Notes under the pieces: generated by a model
The model's database searches: none
Told to the model about the DNA's origin: nothing
Seen by the model: the letters and a program-made list of their open reading frames with translations, nothing else
Shown: positions 11,461-23,708 of the stretch, piece after piece
Numbering within the stretch: position 1 is the stretch's first letter
Layout of the letters: every line of letters begins with the position of its first letter
NCBI GenBank assembly: GCA_004154925.1
Contig: QJNS01000162.1
Span: forward strand, 1-64,000
Length of the DNA: 64,000 nt
From: Monosporascus cannonballus
Taxonomy: Eukaryota; Ascomycota; Sordariomycetes; Xylariales
Direction of reading: 5' to 3'
Made by a program: the position numbers and the translations under genes

Positions 11461-12235
11461 TTAGTCATCTCTACATAACGCTGCTCGTACGCCCTCCCCG
11501 GCAAGTTGCTAGGGAGCGGCAGAGCCGTCCCTATCTAACTTTACGCACTCGCATCTATTTGGGAGCGCATTTGTGTTTCAACAAGCATGAATCTTCAGCA
11601 TAAACCGGTGGCAAAGGGAGTCTTTTTTACAAATGGAAAGGGGTATTAAAATGGATTGAGCTAAGAGGAGCCGGGCCGTTCACATTTTTCAACAAATAGG
11701 CGTTGGCTTTGATGCATCATGATTCCCCTCATGGCGTTCTGTTGATGTTTCTTTCCGACATGACGAATGCCGGGTCAGTTGGATGGCAGATATGACACAG
11801 CCAAAGAACTGAACGAATCAGGATCCGTCAACCGGATTTAGATAGAATAGACGACAGAGGTAATTCACCTGCTATGACTATCAGTGGGCGACATCAATGG
11901 CTCTACTGTGAGCTGGTGTTCTATTAGGCAGCGATATGGTTTGTTTCGGCCCAGGATGGTTAGCATATATACCGACAAACTCGACCTAGCCTAGAGTGAT
12001 CGTGCATAGCAACAGATAGCCCTACTGCTACGATGATCCTAGGATTCTCCTAATTCGTGGAGTTACCGACAAGCTCGCTATGCTTGGTATCACTCTTAGT
12101 AACTTTCTTTCCCAAGAAAGTGGCTCTATAATTACTTGTTCAACCAGCGTTTTGCTTTGCAGAAACAGGATTCAACCTTGGGATCGCGGGCGGATGATCA
12201 AACCATCGTCGACAAGATGTCGATGTGTTGAGCGA
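11461..12235. other. Downstream region of the hydrolase gene, no gene seen
   Basis: It contains the 3' untranslated region and then ordinary intergenic DNA up to the inverted repeat at 12236. The short open frame 12080-12277 runs into that repeat and has no recognisable content. Confidence 0.6.
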
Positions 12236-12238
12236 CTA

Positions 12239-12279
12239 GTGTCCCCCACCCACATCCTGAATTTACCCACTTCCTGAAT
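12239..12279 (+). repeat. Left terminal inverted repeat
   Basis: GC-balanced, begins GTGTCCCCCACCCACATCC and matches the right end base for base. Several CpA sites, the preferred RIP target, are still intact. Confidence 0.9.
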
Positions 12280-13722
12280 CGATTTCCCAGCAAAACACCG
12301 TATATTCAAAAATTTATAACTAAATAAATAATTACAACACAAACCTCACATCTTATAAACAAATTATTTAGAACCCGTTATTTATAATAAAACTGAAGTT
12401 AAATTTAAAAAATTATGTATATTTGATATAATTAAGGTTTAAAATTAACTGATTTAAAAGTTTAATTTAATTAATTATAATTAATTTAAAAAATAAAAAT
12501 AAATTAAAATTAACATATAAATAAAATATACCGAAATTGTTTTAAAAGAAAAACTTATTAGTTTATATAAAATCAATAAATTTATTACATATTATCTTTA
12601 AGAAAAGTTATTATTTAATTGTATATTTTTCGATCAAAATATTAATTTTATTATTGAAATTAAATGAAAATATATCATAATATGAAAGATACGCCTTATA
12701 CATTTATTTTATTATAATATTTATTTCTGTACATTTTTCTTTATTTTCAGAACCTTTTCAATTATGTTTTATATTTTATTCGACATTTTTAACCTTTTTT
12801 ATTTTTTTTATTTTGTATATCTAAGGACAAAATTTTCGAAGACATAAATATTTACTATAATTTAGGTATGTTATTTTCGTATAAAGCCGGTTTCATTCTG
12901 TATAACTTTATTTCTTATATATTAAATACGTAAAACCTTAAAATTTATTATAATAATAAAATATTTTTAAATTATTATATTTATTATACTAAAACGTTGA
13001 TTTTTAGGTTTAATTTTTATTTCTTATTATTATTAAAGCCTTAATATAATTTTGTATAAACTATATGTTTAATTATGTATAATATATTTTATTTTTCTAT
13101 TATATATATATAAATATATTTTACTATATTTTAATTTTAATTTTTGACAAAGTATAATAATTGAAAAAATTTTAAAACTTAAATATATTACTTTAAAACA
13201 TATTTTATTTATATACTCAAGCATAAAATTTATAATTACGTAATTAGCTTAAATCTAACATATTTAATAAAATATTAATAAAAATGGCTCTTTATAGTTA
13301 AAATAGGATACAATATAATATGAGTATTTGTTTTTACCTTTATATTTTCATTTATAACATTTATAAGATTTATTTTAATTTTATATAATTATTTAAATGT
13401 TATATTAAAAATTGTTAATGGTTATATTATAAATATTTGTAAATTTAGATACTTTTACGTTAATATTTAGTCTTTATTTTTATTATATTATACATTTTTT
13501 ATTTATTATATTTTTTGCTTAATTAAATATTTTAATTTTATTTCAGTTTTTAATTTTTTATATATTTTTAATTTTTGCGTTTTATACCAAGTATTATTAA
13601 TAGCATTTAATTTTATTATAATCTTTACAAATTATTCTATAACGTATTTTAAAATTCCGTTTTTCTGTGTTAATTTTGTTTTGTTATTGAATTTCTAATA
13701 TTTTGTCCTGTTAGAAGTTCCA

Positions 13723-13763
13723 ATTCAGGAAGTGGGTAAATTCAGGATGTGGGTGGGGGACAC
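13723..13763 (-). repeat. Right terminal inverted repeat
   Basis: Exact reverse complement of the left end, finishing GGATGTGGGTGGGGGACAC, followed by TA. Confidence 0.9.
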
Positions 13764-13766
13764 TAG

Positions 13767-14085
13767 CTTTGAGAGACTGCTGTAGCGCGTAGCTGCTATC
13801 TAACGACGCGAACAGAGCTTCCCTTCAGCCCGTTGAGTTCAGTTGAGTATTAAATATGGTGATGTCGAGGTGGTTTTGCAAGGTCGTTGGAACGGGGGCT
13901 TCACTGTGGAGATTTAGATAATGCTTCCGGCCAAGCTGCACACCGATAACCCTGCCCCGATGTTCGAACTCATGGGTCAAACTTGTCTACCATAATACTG
14001 CATCCGCTGCAATATATCTAATGTTCATTGAATAACGCCGACGTCATCAGCTAGACCCCATACGATTGTCGTTTTCGTTTTTGAA
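13767..14085. other. Small normal-composition island, no gene seen
   Basis: About 320 bp of balanced base composition between the TIR element and the AT-rich block. It is probably original host sequence. It has no open frame of note. Confidence 0.5.
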
Positions 14086-15494
14086 ATACTATATTGTTAT
14101 TTTAATACTATAATTTCTTATTATTTCGTTCTTTATTCTTTTAATATTTTTTATTAAATGCAATTTTTATTTTTATTTGTTACGATATATCTATTAAAGA
14201 TTAAAAAAAGCTTACAATTGTAAATTTAATCTAATTTAACTAATTTAACATATTATTTTCGTAAATTCTTTTAGAGAAAAAAATCGGGTTTCAAATATTA
14301 AAAACTGTAAATTAAAACTTTATTTTACAAACTTATTATAGCTTTTGCGAAAATTTTCATACTTGTATTTCTTATAAGTATATGCTGTAAAATTTTAATT
14401 ATAAAATTAATTGTTTTTATAATTATTTGGTATTACATATACTAAGAATTACTTGCACAGCTTTTGAAAATATATTGATTTTTTAAAACGCTAAAAAGCG
14501 GTAATCTTATTAATTATAGGAGATTCGCTAATATATAGCTTTTGGGCTCCGATATTATTGTTTAACAGAAAAAAGGGGCCCTTTTTATAAAATATCTTTT
14601 AATTATTTTATCACCATATAAAGGATTAACTTATATGCACTTTTCAGATTTAACGCTTTTATAAAGCTACATACAAAAGAAATAAGATATAAGATTAATA
14701 ATAATATAAAAATAACTGTAATTACGAATATAACCTTATTAAATACACTTTTTTTTAAAAAAAAAAACTCGGCTTCCGAAAATATAAATTAATTAAAGGA
14801 AAAAATAGCGTACGCCTTTTTTGCTATATATATTAAACGTTTTTACAAATCAGCTTTTTCGAGCAAATATATATATATATATATATATATAGCTTAAACG
14901 GAAATATTTTAGCCTTTTTCAATAAATTTCTTAATATATAATATTATCGTACGAAAATAAAAACTTACCGAAAAATATTGTATTACTATATATATAAAGT
15001 TTTACTTTTTTAGCTTAATACGGCTTTTTATATACTTAAATACGTTTCGACTAAGGTCGGACGATTTTATATATAGAAAAGAAAATTATTTAAAACGTAT
15101 AAAAACTTATAACACTGTATAAAAAGCTAGCGGTATTTAATTCTTAAGTAATAAAATAAAAGCAGTAATAACTTTCGAATTTTATTTTCGAATTCGTTAA
15201 CGATTTTTCTGTTAAAGTAAAAAGGTTTCATACCAACCTTTCTGTTTTAATTATTTCTATTAATATATAATCATTATTTTTTTTTTATTATTCGAATGGC
15301 GTAATAAAGTTTTCAAATATTTCGATAGGCGTTAATTTTTGCAATTCGCATTTAATTTACGTAAATTTTAATTATTTGAAAACCGTAATTAATTATTATT
15401 ATATTATTAAATGTTTTTAAATTTCGAGAATATTATAAATATAAACTGAAACCCGAACGTACGTATCGTATTATTTAATGTAGTATTCAGATAA
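14086..15494. other. AT-rich, RIP-degraded DNA left of element A
   Basis: Very AT-rich with no open frames. It contains the LTR-X copy at 14400-14605. The rest shows short AT runs, including a (TA)n stretch at about 14866-14890, and nothing I can assign. Confidence 0.6.
14400..14605 (+). repeat. LTR-X remnant, mutated copy 1
   Basis: Shares its order of landmarks with 22920-23110 and with the clean copy at 25570-25751: a GTACAGCTCTTGAGG-like block (here GCACAGCTTTTGAAA), then TATTGA, then a CTTTTGGGCTCCGATATT block, then an AACAGAAAA block, then a GGCCC/TTT end. Differences from the clean copy are mainly C-to-T and G-to-A, as RIP gives. Confidence 0.65.
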
Positions 15495-15499
15495 ACTTA
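15495..15499. repeat. Target site duplication of element A, left (ACTTA)
   Basis: ACTTA precedes the left LTR and is repeated exactly at 22267-22271 after the right LTR. Confidence 0.85.
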
Positions 15500-15893
15500 T
15501 ATGACGGCTTGGCGGTTTAACCAACTATTAAACCTAAGTCGACGGGTTTATGTTGGCAGGAGTATTGTGGAATTCTGAGCAATGGATATAATAACATATT
15601 ACGTCTCGTAATACCAGGGGCGTTTTAAGTAACGATATTCTATTATAAGCTAAAGCTATTTAAATTATGGAAATAACGAACGTATATATCCTTATCTTGG
15701 CTTAAAGTACTTAAACGGCTTAAACCCTTAAGTCCCTTAAGCTTTTTAAACTTTTCTGCCGACTTAAAGGGCTTAAAACGCTTGGCGTTTTAAAACCTTT
15801 AAACCAGTTACGTAATGCTTTGGCTTAGGTCGGAATTTAATCCTTTTGTGGTTCCGATTATCCATAAAAAGCTAAAATCGTTAAGTCCTAATA
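15500..15893 (-). repeat. Element A 3' LTR (left)
   Basis: 394 bp, ending TAATA (a mutated TAACA), followed by the complement of the polypurine tract. The outer (left) half keeps more C and G than the same half of the other LTR. Confidence 0.85.
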
Positions 15894-15906
15894 CGATCTC
15901 CCCCTT

Positions 15907-16545
15907 TCCAAAATCTTTATCCTTAAAAATCAAATTATTTACTTTAGTAATTTCGGTAAATATTTTTTTTATATACTTATTATATTAAATCGAATTAAAA
16001 AGTTTCGTTTTCGTAAACGTATTAACGCTTTAATCCTTTTAAAACGTATTAAACGTTTTAATTTTAAAATATTTTCTTATTTTCGTTACGAAAAGGAAAA
16101 TACAGAATATAAAGTTATTCGAAAATCTTTAAAATATACGCAATATATTTATTATAAGGGCCCTTATAACGTTTTTGGTTTTTCGGAAGCCAAATACCAA
16201 AAACTTCTTAACAAAAAAAACCGTTTAAAACATAAAAAAAAACAAATTCGTAAAATATTACATATTGTTACTAACAAACTGGACCGTTTACAAAAACAAA
16301 GGCGGTTATTTTATTGCCATAATATAAAAATACTTTGTCGAAAAATTAAAGGCGCGGAAACCATAAAAGAATTTAAACGTTTAAAACAAAAACAAAAATA
16401 ATTAAAGGCTGCCGTCGTAACTGCCACGTTAACGCAGGCCGCGGCCAATTAGCCCGACATCCTAGTTATTAATTAGTCGGCCGTTAACTGGGATACGTTT
16501 ATCGTTATTAATAAAAGTTCTTTAATAAATATTAGGCGCCAATAA
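15907..16545 (+). pseudogene. Antisense ORF of element A: Cys-cluster plus basic/coiled-coil protein, decayed
   Basis: Plus-strand frame, opposite to gag-pol, between the 3' LTR and the integrase end. It is open from about 15907 to TAA 16399-16401 and continues in the same frame past two TAG codons to TAA 16543-16545. A Lys/Arg-rich start is followed by a series of Tyr codons at spacings expected of a cysteine cluster (Cys TGT/TGC becomes Tyr TAT/TAC under RIP). A charged helical stretch follows (LNKKNRLKHKKKQIRK, then LDRLQKQRRLF, then EFKRLKQKQK), then an Ala-rich tail and a WD motif. I recognise the pattern from hypothetical proteins common in fungal genomes. Function is unknown; it could be a nucleic-acid-binding factor or a fortuitous antisense frame. 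Related frames lie at the same place in B, C and D. Confidence 0.55.
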
Positions 16546-16599
16546 AATTTTTAATAAGCTCCCAGGTATTTTCGGAATCTAAATATTTTTTTTATTTAA

Positions 16600-19500
16600 T
16601 TAGGTATTAAGTAAATTTATTTTATTTTTATATATCGAAAATCTTTTTTATTTTATATGCTTATTTATTTTTTACTTTTACGTTATCTTATACCATATAT
16701 ATTTTAATTATATTTATTATTAATTCGAATAAAAAAATATAAAAAATTAAATAAAATTTAACTTTTAATAAAAATTCTAATTAATAATTATTTTCTGAAA
16801 TTTTTTTAACGATTTTATATAAACCGATATACTTAAAATTGAGTTTTTTATTAAGTCTTTTTATTTAAATATTTTTGATAATAAAGTAAATTATTTCTTC
16901 CTTTTCGAAAATTAATCTTTTTAATTTTTTTTAATTATAATATTTACTTATTTAATTCCGTACGAATTCTAATTTTATTTTTATTTCCTAATATAATTAT
17001 CGTAATTATTTTAACGTAAAAATTATTTTAATATTAATTGGACCGTTATTACGCATTTCCTTATAAATTTTTAAAATAAAACCAAAATTTACGTTAACTA
17101 ATATTATTTTAATATTTTCGTAATAATTAATATTATAAACTAATTAAGCAATAAATATTTTTTTAACTTAATTATTTTATTTATAATTAATATAATATCA
17201 TAAATATATTTTTAATATTTAATTTAACCGTTTTATTTATCCGTCCATTTATAATTTAAATATATTAAATAATTTGTAATTTAGGCCGATTTATGTTATA
17301 AAACTTTATTAAAATTTAAATACAAATATCGAACTTTTATTTGAAATAATTTTTCCTAATAATCCGTATATATTAAAAATATTTTTTAAAAAAATATATA
17401 TTATTTGTTTTACGTTAATATTCTTATAATAAAGTAAAAAATAAAAAAATTTCGTAAACCGATTAATAATAATAAAAACGCTATTATAATATACTCCTAT
17501 CGTTAAATCCTTAAATAAAAAAAATTTAATAATAAAATCCATAATAATCGAATCCTAAGGTTTTTTTAAAACTGATAATAATTATAATTTTCCATAAAGC
17601 TTATATCGTTACGCCTTAACCTTATTATAAAAGTTATACTATCGTTATACCTTTTAAATTATCATTTTTATCTTAGAAAAAAAATACGTACGTTAAAATT
17701 ATTTTAAGGTTTTGTAAATTCCTAAATATTTATATAATTAATATTTATATATATTTCGTATTAAATTTATTTAACATTTTTTTAAAACTTATATTTTATC
17801 CGTTTTTTAATTTTTTAAAAAACCATTATTATATTATTAAATTTTTTAATATATATCTAAAGGTATTACCCGAATTATTATAATTTATTACGGGCGTAAA
17901 TATCTTTTTATAATAATATTAAAAATTATATAGCTAATTTTAACCAATTTTTCCTTAAAATTTAATTACTTATTTAAAACATTTATTTTGCCGTTTTTTA
18001 AACTTTTTTTATGGATAATAACGAAATCAAAATTCGCTAATTTTTCTGCATATCGTAATTATCGTCCGGTAAGTTTTCTAGTCGTAATAAATCGGGTAAA
18101 ATTTTGATAATCCGTATAAACCTTAACCTAATACAAATTTCCTTTTAAGAAATACCTAAATTCGCGAAATGCCATAATAATAACTATAAATTCTTTATCT
18201 GGAATACCGTAATTAAATTCGGTTCCTTTTAACTTATATAAAAAAAATGCAATAAGGTATAATTTGCCTTAATTATTTCGCTATTTAATTATTATGCCTA
18301 ACGCGTAATCCGAAATATCGGTTTTTAATTTAACGAAACGATTTAAATTATATATAATTAATACTAATTCGTTAATAATTATATTCTTAATTTTTTAAAA
18401 CGTTTTTTCCGTTTCGGGCATTTATTTAAACTTTTTTTTTCTTAATAAGATTAATTAAAGGTATAACAATTTTGCTAAAATTTCGAATAAATTTTCTGTA
18501 ATAATTAATAAATCCAAAAAATACCTATATTTTCTTAATTATCGTTAACGTTTATTATTTTATAATTATAACAATTTTTTTAAAATTTATCCTAATATAT
18601 TTTAAAATAATAATATATCCTAAATATTTTATTTCTTATTTATAAAATTAGCTTTTTTTTACATTAATTAATAATTTTACGTTTTATAAAACTTAAAAAA
18701 CTTTATAAATATATTCTGTATATATTTTTTCCGTTTTTTAAAAAAATAAAAATATTATCAAAATAATACATAATAAAAACGTTAAAGTATTTTCGTAATA
18801 TATAATTTATTATTTATTAAAAAATTATTAATACATTTATAAATTTTATTAATATAACCAAATATTTAAATAATTTATATTTCATTCTAAATATTATTTT
18901 TTATTTGTATTTTTTCTTAATTTTATAAAATCGGTTTTTTATTTTTGTAATTAAGGGTAATAACGTTTAATCCTTAATAATAATATTGTTCAGTTACCGA
19001 TAATTAACCATAAATCATAACTTTCTATTTTTCTTAAGTACGAAAAACATAAGGTATTTTACCGGTAATTTTAAAAATCGAATCTATTTTTTTTGTAACC
19101 GATTTTCCAGATATTCCCGAAAAACGTATAATTCGTTTCCGCTAAGATTATAAATAAGGTAAAACTTCGTTAAAAAACTTTTTTTAAAAATAATTTCGTA
19201 ATCTTATTTACTATATTTTAATAATTTCGTATTTAATTTCTTTTTAAAACGCTACTTATATTTATAATATTATGGTAATATATTAATTAAATTTTTTAAC
19301 TTTTAAAATTATTATTTTAAATCGTTATTTAATTGCCATAATTTTATTTTAATAATAATAATAATACGTTATATTTTTTTAATACTTATTTTTTTTTATA
19401 TTTTATCTTTTTAAGTAATAAAGTATTTATTATATTTTTATACTTATATTTATTACCATCTTTAATTAAATATCAAGATTTTAATTTTTTTTTATTTATT

Positions 19501-21880
19501 AATAAGAAATAAAATAAATTTTATTTAATTAATCTTTTTATTAATTAAAACTTTATATTAATATATTTATAATCTTCCTAAAATTATATTATAATTCCTG
19601 AATAAAACGATATCAAAATTTATTATCTGGTATTATTTTTAAACAAAAATTTCGAAATAATTAATTTCGTATAAAATCTTTCCGTTATCGTAAGCAAAAT
19701 CTTAATTTTCGATATTTATTACTATATAAAATTTTAATTTATATCTTTATAATAATTTAAATTCGTTAACCATATCCGGTACAATATAATTTTTACTTAG
19801 AAATCCGTAATTTACTATTAAGGTATACCAATATATTCCGATTCGTATATCTAAGGTAATAAAATTATTAACGGCTTTTATCGTTACGTTTAAAACCTTT
19901 TTTAAAAATTTATTTTAACTTTTTTAAATTTCGTTATCCTATAACTTTCTTATAAATAACTTTCGTTTTTTAATTCCTTTTCGAATTTATCGAACTTTAT
20001 TTATATTTTTTTATATAACGTATTAAGCTATTATATTTATTATTTTTATCGGCATATTATATCTTCGAATTATATTAATTATTCTTAATTTTATTAAATT
20101 TTTTTTCCTTATTAAATAAATTATTCCTTAATATAACGTATAATTTCTTATTAAACCTTATTTCCTTTTTATTAAAGGTCTTATATAAATTATTAAATTT
20201 TTTTTTAAAACTTATTATTTATCAGGATTTATGATAAATATTAATTAAAAATAAAAATCCGTAATAACCTTTTGGCAATATTTTTCCATAATATATTAAA
20301 TTAACTTTTTTTCCATTTAATAATTATATTATTTATAATAACAAAAAAGGTTTTTTTATGGGCATTATTTTTCTTTAAACCAGCTTTTTATTATTACTAA
20401 TTAAAAAAAATTATCCTTAAAAGTTATAAATTAAAAGTATTAATATTATTATTTATTGTTTTTATTTTTTCCCGTTTTATTAAGAAAATTAAATCCTTTA
20501 TAATATATACGGGTAATCTTATTATAAATATGCCGTTTTTATTTTTCGTAAGCAAAACAATTTTATTTTTTATAATAAATAATATATATTTTACCGTATT
20601 AATTAAAGGTTCCAAAATAAATTTTCTTTATTTAGCCTTAATATTCCTCCAATTATTCTTTAAAAATATTCCGTTATTTTTTAAATATTTATTAAGCTAA
20701 ATTCTTAACTTTTTGCATTTTTTATTAAATTTTTTATTACGGTAAACCTAATATATACTTAAGCCAAATTATATTAATAAATTTTTTATTTTTTTAATTT
20801 TCCTTAAATTATCCTTTAAATATAAATTTCCAATTATTTTGTCGTAATTTTTTAAATAAAAAATATTTATAAACCTTATATTCCTTTTTTTCATAATTAT
20901 AATATTTAATCTGGCTCCAATTTTTTTTATAAGTAACTCCTAGTTTTATAAAACCTGGTTTAATACCATAAAAAATGTTATTACGCCGAAAAACGTTAAT
21001 ATTAATTATATATCAAAATTTATTATTATTTTTTCCTTTAATTCCTTTAATATATCAAATATATTGCCGGTTATTAATTTTAATTATTATAATAATATAA
21101 TTTAATAAATAATTAAACTAGTTAAATTTAAAAAAAATTATATTTTTTTTCTTTAAATTATTAAAAAATTTAATTATTAATACTTTTTATTCATAATTTA
21201 ATTTAAATATTAATTAAATAATACGTTATTATATTTAAATATTAATTCCTTTTATTATAATTATTAAATTTACATTTCGGCCTTTATTTTTTCGTTTATT
21301 ATTCCGAAAACCTTTATTAACGTTTATTCGAATTATTTATAATTATTATATATTTATACCATTTTCGAATTACGTTTTTCGATTAATAAAATAACGTATT
21401 CTTTTATAGCCGGCTTAAACCAAATAACCGTATTTCCGGTAAATCGTCTAACCGTAAACTTAATTTATATAATAAACATAATAAACCGAATAAAAAAATA
21501 CCCGAAATACGTTCGGTATTAAATTAAAAACAATTATAATTTAATCGAAATTCTATTAAAAAACTTTGGTTTAAAAAATTTAAAAACTTTTTTTAATTCT
21601 TTGGTAAAATTTAATTAAATAATTTAATTCGGCCGAAAAAGTTTTCCGGTTTTGGAAATTTTTCCTTTTTCCTTAAATTTTTTATAAGTAGCTTAAAAAA
21701 ACGTAATAAGGTTATTTTTATTTTATTTAAACTAAATAATACGTTCGTTTATAACATCCAGGTATTAAAAAAAAATTTTTAAAAAAAACAAAATTACTTT
21801 TTTTTTCGGATTTTATTTTAATATTAAGGCTTTTAAAAACTTAATAAATAAGTTATTCGGATTATTTATTAATAAATATA
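16600..21880 (-). pseudogene. gag-pol of element A, RIP-inactivated
   Basis: Reading the minus strand, the order is gag, zinc-knuckle-like region, protease region, RT, RNase H, integrase. Integrase pieces at 17309-17542 read YYNSVFIIINRFTKFF and SNKSSIFVFKF, matching the family's YDS-VIVDRFTK and SDRGS-F-S-F with Asp-to-Asn at the expected catalytic acids. The RNase H segment reads TDISDYALGIII and FNYGIPDKEFIVIIMAFREF. The RT box reads YYFDNIFIF (family YLDDILIF). Stops are frequent throughout. No functional product is expected. Confidence 0.85.
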
Positions 21881-21922
21881 ATATCGGCGGTATTGCTTAA
21901 AATTTAATAAAAACTTATAACG

Positions 21923-22266
21923 TATAACGGCTTAATAATTTAACCAATTATTAAACCTAAATCGACAAATTTATCTTAATAAGAATATTATAAAATTTTA
22001 AATAATAATATTCCATTATAAATTAAAATTATTTAAATTATGGAAATAACGAACATATATATTCTTATTTTGGTTCAAAATATTTAAACGGCTTAAACCT
22101 TTAAATCCCTTAAGCCTTTTAAGCTTTTTTACCGACTTAAGGGGCTTAAGGCGTTTGGCATTTTGAAACCTTTAAGCCAGTTACGTAACGCCTTGGCTTA
22201 GGTTGGAGCTTGATCCTTTTGTGGTTCCGACCGTCCGTAAGAAGCCAAGATCGTTAGGTTCTAACA
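21923..22266 (-). repeat. Element A 5' LTR (right)
   Basis: 344 bp, starting TATAACGGC and ending TTCTAACA. It is about 50 bp shorter than the left LTR; a segment equivalent to 15575-15625 is missing. Its outer (right) half is the better preserved half. Confidence 0.85.
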
Positions 22267-22271
22267 ACTTA
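22267..22271. repeat. Target site duplication of element A, right (ACTTA)
   Basis: Exact match to 15495-15499. Confidence 0.85.
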
Positions 22272-23560
22272 GATATTCAGTATTAATAAAATTTAAAACG
22301 GCGATATATTTAATTCGTACTATAATTATAATATTTTATTAGTAAAAGAAGCCCTTCTTTTTAATAATGAAACGATTTATTAAATCGATAATTCGTCGTT
22401 TAAATAAAAGAAAAAAGGTTCTGCGTTTACGGCAACGTTAATTCAATTTTATGTTACAGTATATCGGGAAAACAATACGATTTATTTCTTTATATCTAGC
22501 TTTTTATCATTACCTTATATAATAATAACCCGCGTAGCGACAATTATAATAACTACTTCTAATAACTCCGAAAATACATTATATTTAAAATTTCCTGTAA
22601 ATGGTATTGCCGTTAAATATATTGCACGTTAAATATTAAAATTAACGTATTGTTATATACAGCGAAAATAAGTATAATAAAGGAATTAAATAAATCAATC
22701 GAGCTAAGTTTTTCCGTTAGAGAACTGCTTTTTAATAACAGGAATTACGGTAATATTAAGTAAATCGCTCAATAAAATAACTTAATTAAATTGAACGAAA
22801 TTAACGAGATTAAATTAATAAAAATCGAATAAAAAGAATTTATTAAAATAAACATAGAAAATCGCAAAAAAAAACCGAATGGAATGTTTTTTTAATTAAA
22901 TAACTAAATTATTTTAAGAAGTTAACGTTATCTAGTTTATAATTATTATATTTACTACAGATTATATATATAGCTTTTAAGAATATATTGACTTTCTAGC
23001 AAGCTAGAAAACGTTAATCCTATCTGATATAGAAGATCTACTAATATATAGCTTTTGGGCTTCGATATTGCTGCCTAACAGAAAAAGAGAGCCGTTTTCA
23101 CGACATTTTGAATATATTAATGAGTTAGTTCAGCGAATCGACTTTTTCGAATTATAAAACACTTTCAGTAAATAAAGTATAATTAGTCGTTTAAAAACTA
23201 AATCGCTTTTTCGAATATAAAGTTATATCAGATTTTATTAATTTAATAAATAATAGAAATAATTAATTAAAATCGATATAATTTCATATACTAAATACGT
23301 ATATTTTAAAGTAAAGTTCGCTTTTAAAACAGTTTTAAATCTTTGGACGTTTAGAAATAATAAAGAATATTAGTGATAATATTGTTTTAAAGATCTTTTT
23401 TAAATATATATATATATACATTATTATTAATATATAACTTTCATTGTTTTAATAATTCATTAATTAACTTTTAAGCGAATAACGTTTTTAATTATTAGAT
23501 ATATGGGATAATAATTGCGTTTATTATATTCAGCTAATTACGTACGCTTTTATAACGCGT
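22272..23560. other. AT-rich, RIP-degraded DNA right of element A
   Basis: No open frames. It contains LTR-X copy 2 (22920-23110). The rest is unassigned AT-rich sequence. Confidence 0.6.
22920..23110 (+). repeat. LTR-X remnant, mutated copy 2
   Basis: Same landmark order and orientation as copies at 14400 and 25570, including AGCTTTTGGGCTTCGATATTGC and an end at TTTTCACGACA, which matches TTTCCACGACA of the clean copy. Confidence 0.7.
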
Positions 23561-23680
23561 ACAACTTTTGTGTACCCTAGCAACGGTATATATATGTTCC
23601 GATCAGTGGATACCCTTTCCGTATTTGGTGTGCTAACGCACACCTGGCTAGCTGACAGGTTCCTCTCTCACCCTACCCAG
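23500..23680 (+). repeat. Dispersed repeat with conserved hairpin, copy 1
   Basis: The first part (23500-23596, with TACGTACGCTTTTATAACG and GTACCCTAGCAACGGTATATA) matches 59285-59352 in the same orientation. The second part (23590-23670, from TATATATGTTCCGATCAG to GCTAGCTGACAG) matches 59484-59550 in the opposite orientation. It holds a hairpin at 23627-23644: GGTGTGC, loop TAAC, GCACACC. It is probably an LTR or non-autonomous element fragment. Confidence 0.6.
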
Positions 23681-23708
23681 ACGTAAGTGGTCAGAGCTAT
23701 CAGGTAAC

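Larger units (their letters stand above)
12239..13763. mobile_element. TIR DNA transposon, TA-flanked, interior RIP-degraded
   Basis: The ends are perfect inverted repeats: 12236-12279 is the exact reverse complement of 13723-13766 (44 bp, beginning CTAGTGTCCCCCACCCAC). Taking TA at 12237-12238 and 13764-13765 as target duplication gives a 1,525-bp element starting GTGTCCCCC. A TA target site, TIRs over 40 bp and a size of 1.5-2 kb fit the Tc1/mariner superfamily, in particular the fungal Fot1/pogo group. The interior from about 12300 to 13700 is extremely AT-rich with stops in all frames. No transposase motif survives, so the family call is from structure only. Confidence 0.8.
15500..22266 (-). 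mobile_element. Ty3/gypsy LTR retrotransposon A, RIP-degraded
   Basis: A 6,767-bp element with LTRs at both ends and 5-bp duplication ACTTA. Its sense strand is minus: gag lies at the right (about 21000-21850), a zinc-knuckle-like region near 20870-20960, the RT YxDD region near 18735-18790, RNase H near 18060-18340, and the integrase core at 17309-17542. Read on the minus strand, the polypurine tract GGAAAGGGGGAGATCG directly precedes the left (3') LTR. Stops and Asp-to-Asn changes show that it is inactive. A separate plus-strand frame lies at about 15907-16545. Confidence 0.9.
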
